This document shows, piece by piece, positions 8,289 to 16,309 of a stretch of 41,558 nucleotides of DNA. The position numbers and the translations under genes are program-made. Every line of letters begins with the position of its first letter. Position 1 is the first letter of the stretch. A model generated the notes under the pieces. The model was not told the origin of the DNA. It saw only the letters and a program-made list of their open reading frames with translations, and made no database searches. This DNA is from Roseateles saccharophilus (GTDB lineage Bacteria; Pseudomonadota; Gammaproteobacteria; Burkholderiales; Burkholderiaceae_C), in NCBI RefSeq assembly GCF_004342485.1, contig NZ_SMBU01000041.1, forward strand, positions 1-41,558, in the 5' to 3' direction.

Positions 8289-9587
8289 TTACTTCCTGCG
8301 TTGATCGACGACGCGGCGGGCCTTGCCGACCAGCGTGCGCTCGATGGAGTTGTTCGGTTCGACCCGGATGGTGGCGGTCACGCCGATCAGGTTCTTGATG
8401 CGCTCGCCCAGCCGCCGGCCGATGCCATCGTCGACGGCATCCACGGCCAGCTCGCAGCGGACCATCAGCTCGTCCAGCAGGCCGTCACGCGTGACGACGA
8501 GCTGGTACTGGCCGCCCAGGCCCTGCTCCTGCAGCACCAGCTCCTCGACCTGGGTCGGGAACAGGTTGACGCCACGGATGATGAGCATGTCGTCGCTGCG
8601 GCCGACGATCTTGCCCATGCGGCGCATGCTGCGCGACGTGGGCGGCAGCAGGCGCGTCAGGTCGCGCGTGCGGTAGCGAATGACGGGCATGGCCTCCTTG
8701 GTGAGCGACGTGAAGACCAGCTCGCCCTCGCTGCCGTCGGGCACCACCTCGCCGGTCTCGGGGTCGATGATCTCGGGGTAGAAATGGTCTTCCCAGATGG
8801 CCGGGCCGTCCTTGCTCTCGATGCACTCGCTGGCCACGCCCGGGCCCATCACTTCCGACAGGCCGTAGATGTCCACCGCATCGATGCCGGCCCCTAGCTC
8901 GATCTCCTTGCGCATCGCCTCGGTCCAGGGCTCGGCGCCGAAGATGCCGATCTTCAGCGAGGACTCGCGCGCGTCCAGCCCCTGGCGGGCGAACTCCTCG
9001 ATCAGCACCTGCATATAGCTGGGCGTGACCATGATGATGTCGGGCTTGAAGTCGGTGATCAGCTGCACCTGCTTCTCGGTCTGGCCGCCGCTCATCGGGA
9101 TGACGGTGCAGCCCAGGCGCTCGGCGCCGTAGTGCGCGCCCAGGCCGCCGGTGAACAGGCCGTAGCCATAGGCAATGTGTACCAGGTCGCCCGCCCGGCC
9201 GCCGCCGGCGCGGATGGAGCGCGCGACAAGATTGGCCCAGTTGTCGATGTCCTTCAGCGTGTAGCCGACGACGGTGGGCTTGCCCGTGGTGCCGGAGGAC
9301 GCGTGGATGCGCGCCATCTTCTCGCGCGGCACCGCGAACATGCCGAAGGGGTAGTTGGCGCGCAGGTCCTGCTTGGTCGTGAACGGGAACTTCGCCAGGT
9401 CGGCCAGCGTCTTCAGGTCCGACGGGTGCACGCCGGCCGCATCGAACTTGGCCTTGTAGTGCGCGACGTTGTCATAGGCGTGCTGCAGGCTCCAGCGCAG
9501 GCGCTCCAGCTGCAGGGCCTGCAGTTCATCGCGGCTGGCGGTCTCGATGGGCTCGAGGTCGCCGGGTTGTGGTTGTCTGACGGTCAT
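8289..9587 (-). CDS. paaK: PaaK, phenylacetate-CoA ligase
   Basis: Activates phenylacetate to phenylacetyl-CoA with ATP, the committed first step. It has 432 residues, the normal family size. The adenylate-forming P-loop is at about 96-104 (ASSGTTGKP), followed by [12 protein letters not shown], the GLSEVMGPG motif, and the C-terminal segment [12 protein letters not shown] typical of PaaK. The ATG at 9587 overlaps the paaI stop by four bases (ATGA). The open frame upstream of the ATG is a shadow of paaI. Confidence 0.97.
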   Translation of the reverse strand: MTVRQPQPGDLEPIETASRDELQALQLERLRWSLQHAYDNVAHYKAKFDAAGVHPSDLKTLADLAKFPFTTKQDLRANYPFGMFAVPREKMARIHASSGTTGKPTVVGYTLKDIDNWANLVARSIRAGGGRAGDLVHIAYGYGLFTGGLGAHYGAERLGCTVIPMSGGQTEKQVQLITDFKPDIIMVTPSYMQVLIEEFARQGLDARESSLKIGIFGAEPWTEAMRKEIELGAGIDAVDIYGLSEVMGPGVASECIESKDGPAIWEDHFYPEIIDPETGEVVPDGSEGELVFTSLTKEAMPVIRYRTRDLTRLLPPTSRSMRRMGKIVGRSDDMLIIRGVNLFPTQVEELVLQEQGLGGQYQLVVTRDGLLDELMVRCELAVDAVDDGIGRRLGERIKNLIGVTATIRVEPNNSIERTLVGKARRVVDQRRK

Positions 9588-10012
9588 GCTTCGAATACCT
9601 TTCGTTCGCCGAGGCGGTAGGAGCGGCCGCGGAACATCGCGATCAGCTCGCCGCCCTGGTTCTTCACCGTGATGTCGTAGAGCCCGGTGCGGCCGGCCAG
9701 CGAGGTCTCTTCGGCCGTCGCGGTCAGCACGTCGCCGAGCTTCGCGCTCTTCAGGATGTCGATGCCGAAGCCCGAGGCCACGGTCAGCGCGTTGCGGCTG
9801 TTGCAGGCGAAGGCGAAGGCCGAGTCCGCCAGCGTCGCGATCAGGCCGCCGTGGCAGATCGCGAAGCCGTTCAGCATGTCGGCCCGCACCGTCATCGTCA
9901 GCACCGCGCGGCCGGGCGCGATCTCGGCGACGCGCATGCCGAGCATCTGGCTGGCGGCGTCGTCCGCGAACATCGCGTCGCGGACCTTGTCGGCAATGGC
10001 TTGAGGCTCCAT
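9584..10012 (-). CDS. paaI: PaaI, hydroxyphenylacetyl-CoA thioesterase
   Basis: A 142-residue hot-dog thioesterase that frees CoA from dead-end ring-hydroxylated thioesters. The catalytic set known from E. coli PaaI is present: Asn48, the His54-Gly55 pair in CHGG, and Asp63 (LADSAFAFA), each two residues later than in E. coli. The ATG at 10012 is fixed by a TGATG overlap with the paaG stop. Its own stop overlaps paaK. Confidence 0.95.
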   Translation of the reverse strand: MEPQAIADKVRDAMFADDAASQMLGMRVAEIAPGRAVLTMTVRADMLNGFAICHGGLIATLADSAFAFACNSRNALTVASGFGIDILKSAKLGDVLTATAEETSLAGRTGLYDITVKNQGGELIAMFRGRSYRLGERKVFEA

Positions 10013-10815
10013 CACCGATCCTTGAATTCGGGTGGACGCTTGTCCATGAAGGCGGCCACGCCCTCCAGGAAGTCGTAGGCAAAGCCGAGCTGGCTCTGCA
10101 ATGCGGCTTCGCGCTTGAGGGCCGGCTCGAACTCCAGCTTCAGCGCATCGTCCAGCGCACGGCGCGTCTCGGCCAGCGCGCGGGTGGGCATGCCGGCGAG
10201 CTTCTGTGCCAACGCCATCGCGGTGACCTGCAGTTCGGCATCGGGCACCACGCGGCTGATCATGCCCAACGCCGCCGCGTCCGCCGCCTTGAGCTTGTCG
10301 CCCAGCAGCGCCAGCTCCAGCGCCTTGGCGCGGCCCACCAGGCGCGGCAGCAGCCAGGTGCCACCGCAGTCCGGGATCAGGCCGATCTTGGAGAAGGCCT
10401 GGATGAAGCTCGCGCCCTCGCCCGCCACCACCAGGTCGCAGCCGAGCGCGATGTTGGCGCCCGCGCCGGCCGCGACGCCGTTGACGGCGGCCACCACCGG
10501 CACCGGCATGCTGCGCAGGCGCAGCGCCAGCGGCACGTAGTAGTGGTCCAGCATGTGGCCGATGTCCTTGGGTGCCACGCCAGGCTCGCGGCTGGGCGCC
10601 ACATGGGGGTCGGCCAGGTCCTGGCCGGCGCTGAAGGCGCGGCCCGCGCCGGTGATCAGCACCGCGCGCGTCGCGCCATCCTCGGCCGCCGCCTCCAGCG
10701 CCTGGCGCAGCTGGCCCAGCAGGGCCGCGGTGAGCGCATTCAGCGCCTCGGGGCGGTTCAGGCGCAGCAGGCACACGGCGCCGTGCTGCTCGATCTGGAT
10801 CAATTGCTCGGACAT
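10012..10815 (-). CDS. paaG: PaaG, 2-(1,2-epoxy-1,2-dihydrophenyl)acetyl-CoA isomerase
   Basis: A 267-residue crotonase-fold enzyme that turns the ring epoxide into oxepin-CoA. It shows FSAGQDL (61-67), the oxyanion region NGVAAGAGANIAL (112-124) and the PDCGGTW motif with Asp149 in the position of the catalytic acid. It is the first gene of the operon. The ATG at 10815 has GAGGAA just upstream and only about 20 bases of predicted leader. Crotonases are hard to tell apart by sequence, but the motif and the position in the operon make PaaG much more likely than PaaF. Confidence 0.93.
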   Translation of the reverse strand: MSEQLIQIEQHGAVCLLRLNRPEALNALTAALLGQLRQALEAAAEDGATRAVLITGAGRAFSAGQDLADPHVAPSREPGVAPKDIGHMLDHYYVPLALRLRSMPVPVVAAVNGVAAGAGANIALGCDLVVAGEGASFIQAFSKIGLIPDCGGTWLLPRLVGRAKALELALLGDKLKAADAAALGMISRVVPDAELQVTAMALAQKLAGMPTRALAETRRALDDALKLEFEPALKREAALQSQLGFAYDFLEGVAAFMDKRPPEFKDR

Positions 10816-10826
10816 GAAATTCCTCT

Positions 10827-10840
10827 ACCGACCGGTCGGT
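10827..10840. promoter_or_regulatory. Perfect 14-bp palindrome, likely PaaR operator
   Basis: ACCGACCGGTCGGT is its own reverse complement and sits 12 bases before the paaG start, over the predicted transcription start. Such GACCG/CGGTC palindromes are typical TetR-family targets, and the operon encodes the TetR regulator PaaR. Binding here would block promoter opening. The palindrome is seen directly; the protein that binds it is inferred. Confidence 0.8.
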
Positions 10841-10842
10841 TA

Positions 10843-10871
10843 ATCGTAAGAGACCCCTTGATCTGGATCAA
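10843..10871 (-). promoter_or_regulatory. Predicted sigma70 promoter of the paa operon
   Basis: On the minus strand, TTGATC (10871-10866) and TACGAT (10848-10843) are separated by 17 bases; each matches its consensus at four of six positions. The start would be near 10836, giving a leader of about 21 bases with a GAGGAA ribosome site. Confidence 0.55.
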
Positions 10872-10872
10872 G
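10857..10872. promoter_or_regulatory. FNR/Anr-type box overlapping the paa -35 element
   Basis: CTTGATCTGGATCAAG holds a perfect TTGAT-N4-ATCAA core (10858-10871), the consensus of FNR/Anr regulators. The inverted repeat is 7 bp per arm with two bases between. Its centre is about 50 bp before the paaG ATG and it overlaps the predicted -35, which suggests repression when oxygen is low. It also lies 17 bases beyond the 3' end of the adjacent kinase gene, so the paa promoter is the obvious target. Confidence 0.65.
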
Positions 10873-10889
10873 TAGGGAACGGGAAAACC

Positions 10890-11834
10890 CTAGTCGCCGA
10901 GGATTTCGACGGCGTCGGCCAGCGCCGCCACCTGTTTCGGTCGCGGCGGCGCGAAGCCCGCCGCCGTGCAGGCCGCCGCGCCTGCGGCCAGCGCCCAGCG
11001 CAGATGCTGCTCGGCCGACGCCGCGGCATTGCGCATCAGGCTGTCCAGCAGGCCGGCCAGCGCCGAATCGCCGGCACCCACCGTGTCGACCACGTCGACG
11101 CGCGGCGGCCGCGCGCTGCACTCCTCGACGCCGTGGAAGAGCGTCGCTCCGGCTTCGCCGCGCGTGAGCAGCAGCCAGGCGCCGGGGTTCCAGGCCGCGA
11201 TCTGGGCCAGGCCCGAACGGTGGTCGGGCAGCCGGAACAGGCCGCGCAGATCCTCGTCCGACACCTTGATGACATCGGCCAGCCGGCACATCTGCTCCAG
11301 CGTGTCGTCGTAGCTGGCGTCCATCGGCGGCGCGCGGAAACTGGGGGCGTAGCTGATCAGCCGCCCTTCGGCCTTCAAAGCCTCGGCCAGTGACAGCAGC
11401 CGCCCGGCCAACGGCTCGCGCACCAGACCCAGGCTGCCGAAGTGCGCCCAGCGCAGCGAGCGCGTCCAGCCCAGCGGCAGACCCTCGGGGCGAAAATGCA
11501 GGTCGGCGCTGTCCTGGCCGATGAAGAAATAGTGCAGCGGGTCCAGCTCGTGCACGACGGCCAGCAGCGGCGGCCGCGCCAGCTGCTGGATGAAGCGCAT
11601 GTCCAGGTTGGCCTCCTGGCTGGCGCGCCAGATCTCCTTGCCGAAGACATCGCGGCTGATCGCACCTCCGAAGGCGCTCAGCTGGCCCAGCGTCGACATC
11701 GCCACCGCCACACTCCACGGCGAACCGCCGCAGGCACTGCGCCAACTGTCCGGCCCGGTGCGGATCAGGTCCGTCAGGGCCTCGCCGAAGGCAATAAAGT
11801 GCGGCAGGTCGGGGTGAAGGATCGGAGGAGCCAT
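10890..11834 (-). CDS. PfkB-family carbohydrate kinase
   Basis: A 314-residue ribokinase-type sugar kinase. The C-terminal signature DTVGAGDSALAG (250-261) carries the catalytic base Asp256. The N-terminal signature reads GGSPWSVAVAMSTLG, where most relatives have GGxPxNVA, so the sugar-contact Asn is replaced by Ser. Fructose is a common substrate in this subgroup, but the real sugar is unknown. The ATG at 11834 is the first codon after a non-family stretch of open frame. It is divergent from moaA with a 73-base gap and runs towards the paa promoter. Confidence 0.85.
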   Translation of the reverse strand: MAPPILHPDLPHFIAFGEALTDLIRTGPDSWRSACGGSPWSVAVAMSTLGQLSAFGGAISRDVFGKEIWRASQEANLDMRFIQQLARPPLLAVVHELDPLHYFFIGQDSADLHFRPEGLPLGWTRSLRWAHFGSLGLVREPLAGRLLSLAEALKAEGRLISYAPSFRAPPMDASYDDTLEQMCRLADVIKVSDEDLRGLFRLPDHRSGLAQIAAWNPGAWLLLTRGEAGATLFHGVEECSARPPRVDVVDTVGAGDSALAGLLDSLMRNAAASAEQHLRWALAAGAAACTAAGFAPPRPKQVAALADAVEILGD

Positions 11835-11907
11835 CCGGGCCGATTCAAGCGCGCCGGGGCAGCCACTGCAAGCCCCCCGGTCATTCGGCGGCTGACACAA
11901 TGCCGCC

Positions 11908-13029
11908 ATGCCCGCCCGCGTGATCCCCCTGCACGACGCCCGCCCGCTGCGCGTGGCGTCGCCGCCCGCGGCCGCACAGTCCGGCCCGCCAGGACTCCCG
12001 CTGGCCGATGCGCTAGGCCGGCCGCTGCACGACCTGCGCATCTCGGTGACCGACCGCTGCAATTTCCGCTGCGGCTACTGCATGCCCAAGCAGGTCTTCG
12101 ACAAGCACCACGAATTCCTGCCCCATGCCGACCTCCTCAGCTTTGAGGAGATCACGCGGCTGGCCCGCGTCTTCACGCAGTTGGGCGTCGCAAAACTGCG
12201 CATCACCGGCGGCGAGCCGTTGCTGCGCCGCCACCTCGAGACGCTGATCGGGATGCTGGCCGCGCTGCGCACGCCCGACGGCCGCGAGCTCGACCTGACG
12301 CTGACCACCAACGGCTCGCTGCTGACCCGCAAGGCCGGCGCGCTCAAAGCTGCCGGCCTGAAGCGCCTGACGGTCAGCCTGGACGGGCTGGACGACGCCG
12401 TCTTCCAGCGCATGAACGACGTCGGCTTTCCGGTCGCCGACGTGCTGGACGGCATCCACGCCGCGCAGGCCGCAGGCCTCGGGCCGATCAAGGTCAACAT
12501 GGTCGTGCAGCGCGGCGTCAACGACGGCGAGATCCTGGCCATGGCGCGCCACTTCAGGCACAGCGGCGTCGTGCTGCGCTTCATCGAATACATGGACGTC
12601 GGCGCCACCAACGGCTGGCGCATGGACCAGGTGCTGCCGAGCGCCGAGGTGCAGCGCCGCATCGCCGCCGAATGGCCGCTGGCGCCGCTGTCGCACAGCG
12701 CGCCGGGCGAGACCGCCGAGCGCTGGGCCTATGCTGACGGCGGCGGCGAGGTCGGCTTCATCTCGTCGGTGACCCAGGCCTTCTGCGGCGACTGCAACCG
12801 CGCGCGCCTGTCCACCGAGGGGCGGCTCTACACCTGCCTGTTCGCCCATCGCGGCCACGACTTGCGCGGCCTGCTGCGCGGCGCCGAGCCGGTGGACGAC
12901 GGCCAACTGGCGTCCGCCATCGCCGGCGTCTGGCAGGGACGCAGCGATCGCTACTCGCAGCTGCGCGGCCAGGGCGCCGCGACGCCCGAGGGCGAGCGGC
13001 GCGTCGAGATGCACTACATCGGCGGCTGA
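11908..13029 (+). CDS. moaA: MoaA, GTP 3',8-cyclase
   Basis: A radical-SAM enzyme that starts molybdenum cofactor synthesis from GTP. It has 373 residues. The SAM [4Fe-4S] motif CxxxCxxC is Cys51, Cys55, Cys58. The second cluster uses Cys293, Cys296 and Cys310 ([11 protein letters not shown]...YTC). The chain ends with the required Gly-Gly (YIGG). About 35 residues precede the family core, a modest N-terminal extension. No clear ribosome site precedes the ATG. It leads an operon with a small membrane protein, mobA and a GNAT gene. Confidence 0.96.
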   Translation: MPARVIPLHDARPLRVASPPAAAQSGPPGLPLADALGRPLHDLRISVTDRCNFRCGYCMPKQVFDKHHEFLPHADLLSFEEITRLARVFTQLGVAKLRITGGEPLLRRHLETLIGMLAALRTPDGRELDLTLTTNGSLLTRKAGALKAAGLKRLTVSLDGLDDAVFQRMNDVGFPVADVLDGIHAAQAAGLGPIKVNMVVQRGVNDGEILAMARHFRHSGVVLRFIEYMDVGATNGWRMDQVLPSAEVQRRIAAEWPLAPLSHSAPGETAERWAYADGGGEVGFISSVTQAFCGDCNRARLSTEGRLYTCLFAHRGHDLRGLLRGAEPVDDGQLASAIAGVWQGRSDRYSQLRGQGAATPEGERRVEMHYIGG

Positions 13030-13032
13030 GGC

Positions 13033-13332
13033 ATGGCGCGCCCGAGCTGGTTCACGCCGCAGCTGCGCCGCCGCGCGGCCTGGGCCGTGGCGGCCAGCCT
13101 GGGCCTGCCCTGGCTGGCCGGCGACTTCGCCAAGGGCTTCTACACGCCCGGCCTCGCGCCCGCCCCCGAGCACAGCCGCATGCTGATCGACTTCATCGTC
13201 ATCGGCACCATGCTGTTCGCGCTGACCATGGTCGTCACCTGGCTGATCGGCTGCTGGGTGATGGCCGTGATGAAGGGCCCGCGCATCGACGGCGACGCCT
13301 TCCCCGGCGCCATGGGCGAGCCGCCGAAGTGA
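13033..13332 (+). CDS. Small membrane protein between moaA and mobA
   Basis: A 99-residue protein I do not recognise. It has a short hydrophobic stretch at about 15-30 (AAWAVAASLGLPWLAG) and a clear membrane helix at about 51-79 (LIDFIVIGTMLFALTMVVTWLIGCWVMAV). It starts three bases after the moaA stop and overlaps mobA by four bases (GTGA), so it is made together with the cofactor enzymes. A link to molybdenum cofactor or molybdoenzyme biogenesis is inference from position only. Confidence 0.7.
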   Translation: MARPSWFTPQLRRRAAWAVAASLGLPWLAGDFAKGFYTPGLAPAPEHSRMLIDFIVIGTMLFALTMVVTWLIGCWVMAVMKGPRIDGDAFPGAMGEPPK

Positions 13333-13895
13333 GCCGCAACACGTTGCACGGGCTCGTTCTGGCCGGCGGCCGCGGCATGCGCATGGGCGGCCTGGACAAG
13401 GGCCTGCAGCTGCTGCAGGGCCGCCCGCTGGCCGTCCACGTCATCGCAGGCCTCGCGCCCCAGGTCGGTCGCGTGCTGGTGAGCGCCAACCGCAACCTGG
13501 AGGCCTATGCCGCCCTCGGCCACGCGGTGCTGGCCGACCCGCCCGGCTTCGAATTCGCCGGGCCGCTGGCCGGTATGCTGGCCGGGCTCGAGGCCATCCC
13601 GGCCGACGCCTGGCTGCTGACCGCCCCCTGCGACTGCCCCCGCCTGCCGCCCGACCTGGCCGAGCGCCTGCTCGCCGCCGCCCGCCCCCACGGCCTCGCG
13701 TTCGCCCGGGCCGCACGCGAGCACCCCACCCACGCGCTGCTGCAGGCCCGGCTGCGCGAACCGCTCAGGGCCCATCTGGCCACCGGCGGTCGGGCCGTGC
13801 TGCGCTGGATGCTCGGCCAGCCCCACGGCGTTGCACACTTCGACGACGAAGCCGCCTTTGCTAACCTCAACCACCTCGACGACCTGCATGGCTGA
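13329..13895 (+). CDS. mobA: MobA, molybdenum cofactor guanylyltransferase
   Basis: Transfers GMP from GTP to molybdopterin to make the guanine dinucleotide cofactor. It has 188 residues. The nucleotide-binding signature LAGGRGMRMGGLDKGL is at about 11-26, followed by GPLAGMLAGLE and the metal-binding segment APCDCPRLP. The GTG start at 13329 is fixed by a GTGA overlap with the preceding gene and by the LAGG motif near the N-terminus. Its end overlaps the GNAT gene by eight bases. Confidence 0.94.
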   Translation: MSRNTLHGLVLAGGRGMRMGGLDKGLQLLQGRPLAVHVIAGLAPQVGRVLVSANRNLEAYAALGHAVLADPPGFEFAGPLAGMLAGLEAIPADAWLLTAPCDCPRLPPDLAERLLAAARPHGLAFARAAREHPTHALLQARLREPLRAHLATGGRAVLRWMLGQPHGVAHFDDEAAFANLNHLDDLHG

Positions 13896-14406
13896 ACTCA
13901 GCATCCGCCCCATGCTCGAGCCCGACCTGCTCGCCTACAAGGCGCTGCGCGACTCGATGCTGGCCGCCCATCCCGAAGCCTTCACTTCCGACGCCGAGAC
14001 CGAGAGCCAGCGCGACCTCGCCAGCTACCGCAGCCGGCTCACAAGCAACACGACGCTTTTCACCCTCGTCGCGCTGGACGGCGGCCGCCTCATCGGCGCG
14101 CTGACCTGCGAGCGCGAGCCGCGCCGCAAAGTGCAGCACATCGCCCACCTCGTCGGCATGATGGTGGGCGACAGCCACCGCGGCCGAGGCATCGGCCGCG
14201 CTCTGCTCGCCGACACGCTCGAGCGGCTGCACGCCACGCCGGGCCTGGCCCAGGTCACCCTCAGCGTGACGGCCACCAACCAGACCGCCGTCGGCCTCTA
14301 CGAGAGCCAGGGCTTCGAGCGTTACGGCCGCCTGCCGGACGCGATACGCCTGCCTGACGGGCGGAGGTTGGACAAGCTGCTGATGCTGAGGCGACTGCAG
14401 GATTGA
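13888..14406 (+). CDS. GNAT-family N-acetyltransferase
   Basis: A 172-residue acetyltransferase with the acetyl-CoA loop RGRGIG at 98-103, preceded by the beta strand HLVGMMVGDS. The ATG at 13888 lies within the end of mobA (8-base overlap), which suggests translational coupling. The target of acetylation is unknown. GNAT genes next to mobA may simply share the promoter. Confidence 0.87.
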   Translation: MAELSIRPMLEPDLLAYKALRDSMLAAHPEAFTSDAETESQRDLASYRSRLTSNTTLFTLVALDGGRLIGALTCEREPRRKVQHIAHLVGMMVGDSHRGRGIGRALLADTLERLHATPGLAQVTLSVTATNQTAVGLYESQGFERYGRLPDAIRLPDGRRLDKLLMLRRLQD

Positions 14407-14413
14407 GACCGAA

Positions 14414-14857
14414 ATGGCCTTCGCGTGCATGACGCTTTCCCCAGATGAATCCCGGGCCATGTTCGGATTCTGCGATTGGACGCGATGGGTCGGGAATCCT
14501 GTCGTCGTAGACGCTTCGACGGGTGCCCGCCTTTACCGCGTGCTGGAGCGCGCAGTGAACGACATCATCGACACGGTGTATTTTGAAGAAAACGGAGACC
14601 GTACCAAGCTCGAATTTCGCAACGGTTTGTGGGCCTGGGTTCCGGACGATGAAATGGGCCCGCACCAGATCCGTGTGCGGCATCAACGCATCAGCGAGGC
14701 TTTGATCGTCTTGGGCAGCAAGGGCGCATTGCGCCTGCTCCCTCGTCGAAGGGATCAGGTGCGTCTAGAAAGGTTCTTCGAATGGACAGGAATCGTGGCC
14801 TACTTCGCTGCGATCCTTGCGCTTCTATGGCTGGCAAAGGTCGGCGTGAGCGCCTAA
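14414..14857 (+). CDS. Orphan hypothetical protein with a C-terminal membrane helix, low GC
   Basis: A 147-residue protein I do not recognise. Residues about 1-115 are soluble and charged; 120-143 form one membrane helix (EWTGIVAYFAAILALLWLAKVGV), so it may be a tail-anchored protein. The base composition is clearly lower in GC than the flanking genes, with many A/T third positions, for example around 14581-14640. That points to recent acquisition. The start could be 14414 or the ATG at 14429. It follows the GNAT gene by seven bases. Confidence 0.55.
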   Translation: MAFACMTLSPDESRAMFGFCDWTRWVGNPVVVDASTGARLYRVLERAVNDIIDTVYFEENGDRTKLEFRNGLWAWVPDDEMGPHQIRVRHQRISEALIVLGSKGALRLLPRRRDQVRLERFFEWTGIVAYFAAILALLWLAKVGVSA

Positions 14858-15032
14858 CGCGCCCTCGCATGGCGATCGAGCCAGTTCCCGCGCTCTCTCC
14901 GAGCCCGGCCCACTCACGGGCGAGTACGAATCCGGAAATCGAGACCACGGCACGGCTGGGTCGTGATTGGCAAGCAATGGGGGCCCGTCGCATGAACGTG
15001 CACCGCCAAGTCGCGGCAACTGCTTTGGCGCC

Positions 15033-15638
15033 CTACGGCTGGCGCACCTCGAACTGCACCACCAATTCATCCTGCACCGCCAGCAACCCGCCCAGCACCG
15101 TGAAGGGCTGGATGCCGAAGTCGCTCTGCCGGATGACGACCTCCCCGCGTGCGCGCCGGCCCTCGACCTCGACGACGAACCACTGCCGGCGCACGCTGCC
15201 GTGCAGCGCGATCTCGGCCTCCACCGCGCGCCGCGGCCCCTCGCCCAGTTGCTGCAGCGTGCGTGCGACGACCTCGGGGTGGGCCGCCGCATCCAGCGCC
15301 TTCAGCAGGTTGGCACGCGTGCCGGCGCGGGCCTCGTCGTCCACGGCGCTTGCGAACGCCGGCCCCAAGCCCGCCCGCAGCGCCGGCGGGTCGATGTCCA
15401 GCGCGTCGAGCCGAAAGCTCAGCACCGGCCCCGCCGCCGGCCAGTCCACGCGCAGGTCGCCCGCGCGCAGCACATGGTTGTGGCCGAGGCGCGCGGCCGA
15501 CCCGCCGCGAAACACCAGCACCCGCAGCGCATTGCCGCCCGCAGGTTCAGCGGCGCTCGGCGGCGCGGGCGGCGGGTTCGCGCAGCCGGCCAGCAGGGCC
15601 AGGGCCAGCGCCAGCAGGCCGCGTCGCCCGGGCGACAT
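15033..15638 (-). CDS. YceI-like lipoprotein
   Basis: A 201-residue secreted protein. The ATG at 15638 is followed by a signal peptide with the lipobox LLAGC, so it is anchored in a membrane. The rest resembles the YceI lipid-binding barrel: LRVLVFRGGSAARLGHNHVL near the N-terminus and the closing strand VIRQSDFGIQPFTVLGGLLAVQDELVVQFEV. YceI proteins bind long isoprenoid or fatty chains. A TTG seven codons upstream is a less likely start. It is divergent from the DUF962 gene. Confidence 0.72.
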   Translation of the reverse strand: MSPGRRGLLALALALLAGCANPPPAPPSAAEPAGGNALRVLVFRGGSAARLGHNHVLRAGDLRVDWPAAGPVLSFRLDALDIDPPALRAGLGPAFASAVDDEARAGTRANLLKALDAAAHPEVVARTLQQLGEGPRRAVEAEIALHGSVRRQWFVVEVEGRRARGEVVIRQSDFGIQPFTVLGGLLAVQDELVVQFEVRQP

Positions 15639-15758
15639 CGATGGGGTTGGGACGCTCAAACTGCACGCTCATTCGGGGGTTTGGACAGGGACGCCCCGCG
15701 CCGCAACGCCGGGCTGGTCTAGCATAGCCATCACTCTCCCCCCGCACGGAGCCCGATC

Positions 15759-16298
15759 ATGGCCAGCCTGTTCCGCCCCGCCCTCGACCTGATGGCGCAA
15801 TACGCCGCCTACCACCGCGACCGCCGCAACATCGCGACCCATTTCATCGGCATTCCGCTGATCGTCTTCGCCGTCAGCGTGCTGTTCGCGCGCGTCGAGT
15901 TCACGGTCGGCGCCGCGCCGATGAACGCGGCCATCGTCGTCTGGGCCGTCACGGCGCTCTGGTATCTCACGCGCGGCAACCTCGTGCTCGGGGCCGCCAC
16001 CGCCATCGCCAACGGCGTGCTGACCGCGCTGGCCATGACCGCCGCCCAGGGCTCGACGACCAGCTGGCTCGGCATCGGCGTCGGCAGCTTCGTCGTCGGC
16101 TGGGTGTTCCAGTTCATCGGCCACTACTACGAGGGCCGCAAGCCCGCCTTCGTCGACGACCTCGTCGGCCTGCTCGTCGGCCCGATGTTCGTCGTCGGCG
16201 AGGCGATGTTCATGCTGGGCTGGGGGCGCCGGCTGCTTGAGGAAATCGAGCAGCGCGTCGGCCCGACGCATCTGCGCGACCTGGCGCATCCCGTCTGA
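15759..16298 (+). CDS. DUF962/Mpo1-like membrane protein
   Basis: A 179-residue integral membrane protein with about four helices. The N-terminal YAAYHRDRRNIATHFIGIPLIVFA and the later FQFIGHYYEGRKPAF are hallmarks of the DUF962 family. The yeast member Mpo1 is an iron-dependent dioxygenase acting on 2-hydroxy fatty acids, and the histidines it needs appear in HFIG and GHYYEG here. The bacterial function is not established. It is followed 11 bases later by the PanE-like gene. Confidence 0.85.
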   Translation: MASLFRPALDLMAQYAAYHRDRRNIATHFIGIPLIVFAVSVLFARVEFTVGAAPMNAAIVVWAVTALWYLTRGNLVLGAATAIANGVLTALAMTAAQGSTTSWLGIGVGSFVVGWVFQFIGHYYEGRKPAFVDDLVGLLVGPMFVVGEAMFMLGWGRRLLEEIEQRVGPTHLRDLAHPV

Positions 16299-16309
16299 GT
16301 GCTGCCGCG

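Noticed and set aside
10012-10815. Assigning this crotonase as PaaF
   Set aside because: The PDCGGTW motif and the place at the head of the operon fit PaaG better; PaaF is probably encoded elsewhere.
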